A stretch of DNA of 64,000 nucleotides from assembly GCA_008508345.1 (NCBI GenBank), contig QNGE01000830.1, forward strand, positions 42,741 to 106,740, given 5' to 3'. The notes below the pieces were generated by a model that was not told the DNA's origin, did not search any database, and worked only from the letters and a program-made list of their open reading frames with translations. The position numbers and the translations under genes are program-made. Of the stretch, positions 55,771 through 64,000 are shown in pieces. The DNA is from Paragonimus westermani. Its lineage: Eukaryota > Platyhelminthes > Trematoda > Plagiorchiida > Troglotrematidae. How positions within the stretch are numbered: position 1 is the stretch's first letter; every line of letters begins with the position of its first letter.

Positions 55771-57180
55771 ATCCGAAATGAAGCATACCATCCAGTGGCC
55801 CTAACCTTCAGCTAACTGTGACGAAGAGACAATTGTCAAAAAATGATTAAAGGACACCAGCCGAGATGAACAACATCCGCGAGCGATGACGAGTAACACA
55901 GGAGAATCAAACAATGAATCAAATAGCGCTTGAAGTATAGTTACAAATCGACTTGAATACTATCAGGTTGCTAGAGTCAACTGAACAGCCAAATAACGAC
56001 TATTCGAACCTAGGAATTCTCGAGTACCGGAAATACACCACCACCAGTCTCACCTAGACGTACGATTATTTTAACACGGCTAATAGGCGCAGGTAGATTG
56101 TGCTATACAGAATAAGAACCATTCAGTCATCAGTTCACAAACCCTAAAAAATTTGACGAAGCGTGGCCTGCCTCAAATTGGATGCCTCCAAAAAGCGCTT
56201 AGTTCGTGTCGCAACCGGATGACCTGAGTCACAAATCTCACCTGCTCAAATTTAAAATGAAATCACCGATATCCTTCGCGCGTTTATATCTGCATCGTCG
56301 GCTTGTCCTGGCAACCATTTAGTGCGCGTTGGCTTGCCGTGAGTAAAGGAACCGAGGTGGTCCGAAAGCTCTGTACTAGGGTTGTTGAAAGCATGTAGTT
56401 AAGGGTTTATGCTATCAGTGTAATGTGTAGAGTTGTTGGAGCCGCAAAAACCCTAACGATAACCCAACGTTTCATGAAGTAAATCCCCGAAGAAACTCCA
56501 ACTTCGCCAGAAGAAACACGAAGATAGATTTTATTCGCTCTCTGCTAAATCACTGTATAATGGTGCTGTACTTATATGTTAATAATGACCTTGAGGACAA
56601 GAGTGGAGGTTCAGCACCTTCTAGAAACGCTACCAGCAATGTGATTGGTCGGTTGATTTTTAATCAGCATAATTAGGTGAATGGTGAACCTTTGGAGTAA
56701 TATGTCCTAGAGCTGATTTTACACTTGAAATCAGACGTTAGGATCTGCCCATCCTAACGTGACTGCTCACGAGAGGATCTGGAAAACGGATTCGACAATA
56801 ACCGTCGCTGTAATAAGCAAGCTGTACGATATTTCAAACGCCACCGATAATGTGGTAGAATGGGGGGTTTATGAGAATTGCACTGAAAAATCAACCAAGT
56901 TAATCTGCCGTTGTGTGATCACTTTGTTGAACGGGATTGATCCATGCACCGTATCGACTGACGCATGTGTCCTCGGAGAGTCGGCGAATGCAGACTGTGT
57001 GCAAAACCAAAAGTATGCAAATTGAGAGGACTCAGTTGATTTGTTCGTCAGCTAAACAGTCGAACGTTTACAGGCGTACACCAAAAAAACGTACGCGAAG
57101 TGGTTCGGCAACTACCGTTCACGTGACCCATTTCGAATAAAGATGATCACTCCATTTCTCGTTTCACACACCCCTACTAA
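55771..57180. other. No gene recognised
   Basis: An 88-codon plus-strand frame at 56759-57025 is unlike anything I know and has no visible splice context. Confidence 0.45.
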
Positions 57181-57510
57181 TCCGTGATAACCAAAGCTGG
57201 ATATCCACCAATTGGATTACCAGCGTACAAACACAATTTGTCTCTCGTTCCAGTGCATACCCCGTATAAACAAGTTATACACGTGTCTACAGTGCAAGAA
57301 GTATTAAAACGGTCACCGTCACACAAGTTATCACATGGTTTCGCTGTCAGAAAAAGCAGAGCGCGAGAAAATGTGTCAAATCTTTTGCTCGCTTGCGGTA
57401 GTAAGCGGGATAGCACACTGTGTAGGGCCTACGGGCTATATTGATAGAACTTTCCTCTATAAGAAGAGAGCCAACTGCGAAGAATCTAGGATTCAGCCAG
57501 GCCTGGATCA

Positions 57511-57768
57511 ATGACGGAAACAGATAAACAAAAAGCAAGCAGATGGAAACAGAGAAGGTTCGCAGATCTACATGTCGCTATGCAACGTTTAGGTTATGAA
57601 GCACACCCTAATGACCAAATTGCATGGCATTTGTTTACAGAACGGAATAAGTCGGAAAGGGTACCCAAAAACAAGAAATATTTTGAAATCCGAAGACTGA
57701 TCGAGAGTACTGGTGCTCCATTCGTAAGGGTAGACAAGCTTCTACAACCACCCGGAAGTAAAATGTGA
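57511..57768 (+). CDS. 85-codon ORF, unrecognised, probably part of a repeat
   Basis: The predicted product is hydrophilic and rich in Lys and Arg, with no signal peptide or membrane segment. It ends VDKLLQPPGSKM-stop. A related end (VEKLLEPRGNKM) is found in a degraded copy at about 59975-60030, followed in both places by a similar ACATAxATT-type downstream sequence. This argues for a mobile-element ORF fragment rather than a host gene. No family was recognised. Confidence 0.3.
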   Translation: MTETDKQKASRWKQRRFADLHVAMQRLGYEAHPNDQIAWHLFTERNKSERVPKNKKYFEIRRLIESTGAPFVRVDKLLQPPGSKM

Positions 57769-57784
57769 CATTAAGCACATATAT

Positions 57785-59480
57785 TACAGGCAGCAGTAAT
57801 GATCACCATCAAAACCACAATGGTTTTGAGCCTGACCAGAAGGTACAGTGACATGGGTCGACGCTCATATCAACAGTGATGTGGAATAACCTAGAAGTAG
57901 AAAAGTTTACCAGTCACTTAAAATCGATAAAAGAAGTTTAAGCGAATCAACTTGAAACGGAACAGATGTAGGTACGCCTTTGACTGAGGCACATTGCCAT
58001 CTGATATACTGTTTCTGGCCAGCGATTTCAGTGGTCACAAGGACCCTAACCTGGCACGCGACACTTACCGACTTTACTCAGCACAACAGCCAGGATCTTT
58101 ATATTTAGAGACCACGTTGCTGCTTGACCACCACACAGTTTCGCCCAGCTGTTGGTGGTCTCAGTGAGGTAAACCAAACGCTCAGTTGGCATGTGGTGCA
58201 CGTGACCCAACCATCGCAGACACCGCATCGTGATTAGTTGACCAACTGGTCGCACATCCCAAGCATGTCAGAATATGCGCCGGTGAACGGCCACCATGCT
58301 CACGCGGTCAGTCCACTTAGTGTGGACCAACTGGCGGAGACAACGATGGTCAAACATAGCAAATCTGCTTGTAACTTCGTTGCGAACAGGCCGTTTTCGA
58401 ACCACACAGCAAAACAGAACGTACACAAGCACCACACACCCTTCCTCTGATCGACAATAGAATGTCTTTTCGATGTCACAGATGACGCAGGTTGGCAAGG
58501 CAGGTCGTGCATTTGCCATCCTCAGTGATAACTCAACAGCAATGTTACAGCCTGACGAGACAGTGTTACCCAAGTACATGAAGGTGTCCACAATATGAAG
58601 CGGATTACCTGTAATGAAGAAAGTAGGAGTTGGAACGCCCCAGTCTTGAAATAGCACGTCGCATTTTGAAACTGCGAAACACATTCGAAAACAAACCAGC
58701 CTGGCCACCCATCCTGTTCAACATGGTCCGCATTTCTTCGGCAGAAGAGGTAAATAGGACAATGTCATCCGCATACTTCAGGTCAGTCAGTCTAGCGGAA
58801 GGAAGAAGCTCAACACCAAGGTCACTAGATCCTTCAAGTGTAATTTCCAGAACGCCGTCTATGAGAAATTGGAATAGGAAAGGGGGGTCGGACATACCTG
58901 GCGAACACCTCTACAAGTCATGAACTCCTGAGATACTTGTCCATAAACCCTCAACCTGTTTGAAGAGTGGGCACGCAGTGATCTCAACAGATTCACATGC
59001 TTCACTGATACTCTCTTGGAAATAAGGCAGTTGTAAAGGACACCACGAGCAACCAAATCGAAAGAAGCATATAGGTCTAACAAGACAACCACCGTCAGCT
59101 ATCTATATGGGTACCGATAGTCCAATACCCGTTGTAAGGTAAAAATGTGATCCACGTACCCTCGACTGAACAGGAATCTTGTTTGTTCTCTACGTATTCC
59201 ACTATCTCTTCGCTTACCAAGCCAAGGTAATATACGTCCAGGGAGTAAATTGGACGCAACAGACACTAAACTGACGCCACTGTGGTTGGCAAACAGAATT
59301 CCGGCCTCCGTCTTGAAAACCAGAATTACTATTGATAGGCATCAAACAAGGGGTACCTCGACAGTTTCCTAAACCGTCTGTAGGAATTTTGTCAGGTCTG
59401 ATATCAACCTCACGCAATATTTTGGTAAGACCGACGGTCATCAAGATGTGGTGAATGGTCAATTTTTCACCAATGCTCCT
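57785..59480 (-). mobile_element. 5'-truncated RTE-like LINE, second copy
   Basis: Minus-strand order: a degraded finger region (KYCVRLISDL..., 59420), CLSIVILVFK, NHSGVSLVSVASNLL, YVDHIFTLQRVLDYR, VVLLDLYASFDLVARG (domain A), GVRQVCPTPLSYSNF, KYADDIVLF (catalytic YADD intact, about 58765), then a shifted C-terminus with GHVHHMPTERLVYL and TNSWAKLCGGQAATW. The 3' UTR (57785-57990) matches that of the copy at 41886-43222. Same family, more decayed; 5' end truncated near 59480. Confidence 0.82.
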
Positions 59481-62400
59481 GGTAAACGTTCTTTACACTA
59501 TCGCCCCCCGAATGCTAGTTAAGTAGTTTGCATTTAAGAGCACGAGACAGGGATGTCTGATTCTGATCACCGCTATGCTGTATGACGTATTCGAAGCTGC
59601 ATCAGACCATTAAGTGAGTTCGAAATATTTTTGAAACCGTTGATTAAAACGGAGGCGCTCATGGTCAACCGCTGGGCGATCGGAGTGCTCTTCGTTTGAG
59701 AGTACCGTTTCTAGCCCCTTTAATCCTGATTCGGAAGATAGGAGTGTCGCAACTGTGAAAAAAGTGTTGTATGGTCATAGGGTGATGCCTTACTGCCTAA
59801 GCACTCAAGCTATCAGTAAGTACGACATGCAATCCTATAAGTACATCTGCTTTTTGTCTGACTGCTCCCCTCTGACATGTCTAAAAAAGTGCATCTGGTA
59901 GGACTGAAGTATTAGTCAACAAAGTCCACCGGATCGATACAATGCATCAGCCTAGTCACCAAGTTAGGGTAACAGAACAGGTGAAAGTAGAGAAACTTCT
60001 GGAACCACGTGGGAACAAAATGTGCCCCTAGACACATACATTGTATATAGCACTAGCACAAATCCGATATCAGTGTATTATACATAGTGCACTGTCATTC
60101 CCAATAGAGTCAGCAGCAGTTTATCAGACGTTGATGTTTATACGTAGCTGCCAATAATCAATAAAAGAGAAGTCACACACTAAATTTAAAAGGCAAAACA
60201 AAGGGAAAGAAGTCGCTCAGCATACGAAGACTTTTGTCTAAACTCAAACATTTATCATTTAACATCACACAAACGAAACTCTGAAATAAAAGTGACACAT
60301 AAGCGGTATCCATGAGACAGCTTCACGGCCTGGCCTATTTAAACGTGATCAGTTCAGCCGTGGAACGGCAACACTCATCTTGTTGAACCCAATTAGCCAT
60401 CACCTCCCCAAACATGATCGGTGCTGAAGTCTAAATGCTATAATACAGCCATGAGAAGAGGTGAAAGTCCTATCCAAGAAAAGTCGATAAGAAGTGAAGA
60501 GGACTTAAATACTAAAACGAGCTGCTTATACCCAGACACTTAACATCAGTGTGCTCATATTTTGCAAATAAACATCTAAGCCATTAGTGGAAGTATGGCA
60601 CACGCCTTTTATTGCCCTGCGTAAGCACTTACATTTACTTCACGTACAAATCAGGTGAACAACGGCACAGACGGACCGGACCCACAGAGGTTAATTCTTA
60701 GGTGAATGACTTCATTTCTCCACGAAATCATCATGTAGTCACCTTTCACTCTTTACCAATCGGTCCCGGCGTTGATAAAAAGTGATCCGTGTGGCAGATG
60801 ACTAGTTGCTACATTTAGTACGGGATAAAACCACCTGAGACTGTAAAGCTGAATAACGGACTCGTTCGACATTCAGTGTTAGGCAACCACTTCCCAACTT
60901 CATCGTAGTTTGCGTCTTGATACCACACGATACGGCCGATCGAAATCAAAACGCCAATCTTCATTAAGGTCCATGTCCTCCACTCGGATTGGTTGGAGTT
61001 CGAAGCCGCATGCTAACATAATCCTCGCAGTCGCCTTAGACACACGAGGTAATTTAGATTATGAACTTAGTGGAGTCTCATGGTCTGTGCCCGTAGGTAC
61101 CCCACAAGCGTCATAAGACACCCGACTCATATGACTTTTTTGCAGCGCTTTTAAAGATTTGAAAAACGTTTTCCGAGGGGATGCACATTCCATTTCACAC
61201 GATTTCGAACACCGAAAGAATTTTATCATCACGGGGAACTGGTAGCTACTTTCACCTTTAAGCCCACTGGAGAATCCATGTGATTTCGGTTGCGTCTAAG
61301 CTATCGGTACCCGCTCTACTCGACAGGTTATCCGAACAGCGTGAAGAACAAGCTGGATTTCGCCCAGCCTGGTAAACACCTTTCTTCAGTTGTTCCAACG
61401 CCCAACGCTCAACAACAGTTACGTTACTGGGTGTACCGTAAGCATCCGATATTGACGATAGGTGTTTTTTGAAGCAGCTTGTTCGGTAACGTGGTGCCTG
61501 GCATTAAGCCTCAGGTGGTTCAAAGCAGTTTCTTCGTTTGGGTCCACGAGATGATGTGTCGCTAGCTAGACAATGAATGAGATGACAACGAACCGTGGCG
61601 AACGGCGGAGGTGCTACCTTTGTTATCATGACCACTTTCGGCTTCTAATAGTCAAACGTTTTTCCAGTAAGAATTAGAAAAAATATGGAAAATCAAAGAC
61701 CCAATGTACAGCAAAACTGAAAAAAAGCCTTACCTGTTTTCATTTTACTTCCCCATGTACGTTATATCCCATAGTTTACTGATGAATATTCGGGGATCTG
61801 GTTAGTTTCAGGCTGAAAATCGCTCACGTGATCGCAGCCTTCGTATTCAGATAGACTTTCCAGCCAACCTCTTTCGAAAATAGGCCTCAGGCTCCAGTTT
61901 CGTCCACGCCAGAGCCACTGAATGCATACAGTGATGGTTGAATATCTGGAAACAAGTTAGGTCTTATCGTCTGAATGGTCATCTTTCACGGCAGTAGAGT
62001 AACATCGCTCTGAGAGTTTTTCTATATAAGCGTTCTTAATCCTCAGAGAAATATTGTCGAGAACGCACCAAGTTCGTGAACACAGCTTTAGCTCGGCAGC
62101 CACCGAATATCCTATCATCCGACCATTGTTGATGCACCGTCTTAAACGAACAGGTTACCAACCGCTATAAATTGGTCATGTGGAACAACCTTGTATTTTG
62201 AAGCGGTTAAACAAATCCAGAGATATTGTCTAACGTGAGGTGTGCTCTTTGGAATTTGCTGAACATTTCATCGTCTTTAGGATGGCGCAGCCTTCTACCT
62301 AGTACGGGGATTAAACTGACAATCTATTAGTAACATCCTTCTCCTGTTTTACCACATGTCAGACCGCTTAATCAGAAACACATAGTGAGGGTTCTCGAGT

Positions 62401-63834
62401 CAACTGTCGTTCGTGGTGACCACGACCAGAAAGCTAGAAAACATGCACATGTGTGAATTCCTTTAAAACATTTTCAGAAAAACTAGTGCACGGACAATAA
62501 AATGGTTTTGGTAAAGTCTATTGGGAAATTCGGCAGCTGTAGAAGTGCACATGTGGAAAAAATGCTAAAGGAATGTAGAGATGATTGGATAGGAGAAAAC
62601 AGGTCGTCCATCAAACACCGCGGGCATACTTCAACAGGATGTTCTGTACGGTAAAAGTGTCGCAATAACACACTGAGCAGCAGGCTGTTTACGAACTATT
62701 CTTTGGTTCACAATGGACCACGTCATTTTGCTTCGAAGGCTGTTTCCGATTCTTACGGAACAGTGTTTCTTCACTTGACGAATTGGTCACGTTTTTCTAT
62801 CGATATAATTGAGCAAGACCGAATATACGAATTATAAATAATTGTAATGTAGTTTCCGGTGCAGAGGTACGCACATACTTGCTGCCAATTCACTAAGGCA
62901 GCCTATATACACTGGCTGTAAGCTTGCACATTTTGCCCACCTGGTTTTGGTGCTGCATACCAAAACACTTAAAATAAGCCAAACGCTCACGAGAAACGAA
63001 ACGTATGAAAGTTTTTTAATTCAGCCTGTGAGATTGGCTGATTGATGATCGTGCTGCAGAGTCGAAAACAGCGTCGAGACCACAATGAGTAAACAGCCTA
63101 CCAGTAATGATCGAACTTTTCGATAAGTATTTCAGAAAGGTATTCTAGAAAGCACAATCACAAATGCGCGTAAAGTTCGAATTTACGATTGTAGTAGCGT
63201 GACATACGTAAGCTCATCCACATAAATGACCTCCGATCCAGGAGCACTGCCTTACGAGACACCGGTCGGACTGAAACTTGCAGTAAAGCTCGATTTTATA
63301 TTTAGTATCAAAGTGGCTCAACAGCAGCTGTTACAGTGACTCACACTGTAAAATTCATCCGCGTCATCAGGTCCAGCATTACAACCCAAGGCTGCTAAGA
63401 CAAATGATACTTACGTCCCGAAAGGTAACAGAACAAACGCTGAAAACAATGGAATGTTGACATTCTTCGGAAAGTAAACCAGAACCAACACACGTTTGTA
63501 CCAGCACACAAGTCGACCACTCAAACAGCCGTCTTGATTTGTGAAAGAAATGGCTTAATAGCGAGCCCAGAATCCGAGAAGAATGCATAAACAACAGTGA
63601 AACACACCCGTAACGAAACTCAGCTTACGGTGGCTATATCTTGAATGCCGCACTGTAACAGCACAAAATGGAGGGTACAATACGTCACTGAGGACCGAAT
63701 TCGTCGAGCACTGCGAATCAACCACCGGGATACGGCATGCTGTTGATTGCTTCGTTGTTTTTCAGATCACGCGTTGCAGAACATGGAATGAGTAATTTAC
63801 ATTTTAGCAAGGCTGTGCGAGCTTGGTAAGCACA
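59481..63834. other. No gene recognised
   Basis: Mostly short open frames on both strands. A remnant of the 57511-57768 repeat lies at about 59950-60060. A 68-codon plus-strand frame (60910-61116) and a 62-codon minus-strand frame (62483-62671) have no recognisable features. If SLC39A9 has further exons here I could not see them. Confidence 0.45.
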
Positions 63835-64000
63835 AATGATGATCATTTCTATGGAAAAATTAAAGAACATAGATCGTCACAAGGCTGACCAGGTGGCACA
63901 TTGGTTAGTGCGACTGCTCACCACAACAGTGATGCCGAATAAGTTAACGGAAGAGTTCCACTGAAAGAAGGAAGAAACAAAAGTTAGGATGAAAAAAATG
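63835..64000 (-). mobile_element. 3' UTR of a third RTE-like LINE copy, running off the window
   Basis: CTGACCAGG...CTCACCACAACAGTGATGxxGAATAA aligns with the 3' UTRs at about 41915-41965 and 57831-57890. An ATGATGATC remnant at about 63836 fits the microsatellite tail. The body of the element would lie right of the window. Confidence 0.6.

Noticed and set aside
1..64000. A new multi-gene system, defence island, CRISPR array or operon
   Set aside because: The recognisable content is two ordinary intron-containing animal genes plus retrotransposons and one DNA transposon; no repeat-spacer array or co-oriented gene cluster is present.

Overview
The window looks like a piece of a transposon-rich flatworm (probably digenean trematode) genome. 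It carries two conserved eukaryotic genes with long, repeat-filled introns, surrounded by decayed CR1-like and RTE-like LINEs, Ty3/Gypsy and BEL/Pao retrotransposons, a terminal-inverted-repeat DNA transposon and tRNA-derived repeats. The first four introns of one gene are only 32-36 nt and its later introns are kilobases long. That size gradient is known from schistosomes. The base composition, judged by eye, is less AT-rich than a schistosome's, so another fluke lineage is more likely. The organism call is an inference. There are two runs of N (15375-16043 and 42298-42640).

Layout. 1-5600: the 3' tail of one CR1-like LINE, then a near full-length but frameshifted second copy (zinc-finger ORF1 plus endonuclease/reverse transcriptase ORF2). 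5600-9440: nothing recognised. 9440-14140: a third, heavily decayed CR1-like LINE. 14140-14926: AT-rich spacer. 14927-16722: DNA transposon with 11-bp perfect terminal inverted repeats and a minus-strand gene, interrupted by an assembly gap. 17025-30190 (+): a complete proteasome subunit beta type-7 (PSMB7, beta2) gene in seven exons, 282 codons. Its 9.8-kb fifth intron holds RTE-like LINE remains. 30191-31019: short convergent intergenic space. 31020-54233 (-): the last three exons of a ZIP9 (SLC39A9)-type zinc transporter; its 5' exons were not found and probably lie beyond the window. Its 19.4-kb intron contains a plus-strand Gypsy, a minus-strand Gypsy split by an RTE-like LINE with a target-site duplication, and a plus-strand BEL/Pao element. 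54234-64000: tRNA-like repeats, two further RTE-like copies and an unclassified small ORF repeat.

The two host genes have unrelated jobs: protein degradation in the 20S proteasome, and zinc transport in secretory or plasma membranes. They share only a tail-to-tail arrangement. Nearly all other open reading frames are transposon remnants or chance. I found no CRISPR array, operon, toxin or defence cluster. The points most worth following up are an acidic-to-glycine change in the beta2 substrate pocket, the micro-intron pattern shared by host and transposon genes, and the unassigned transposon abutting the PSMB7 start.
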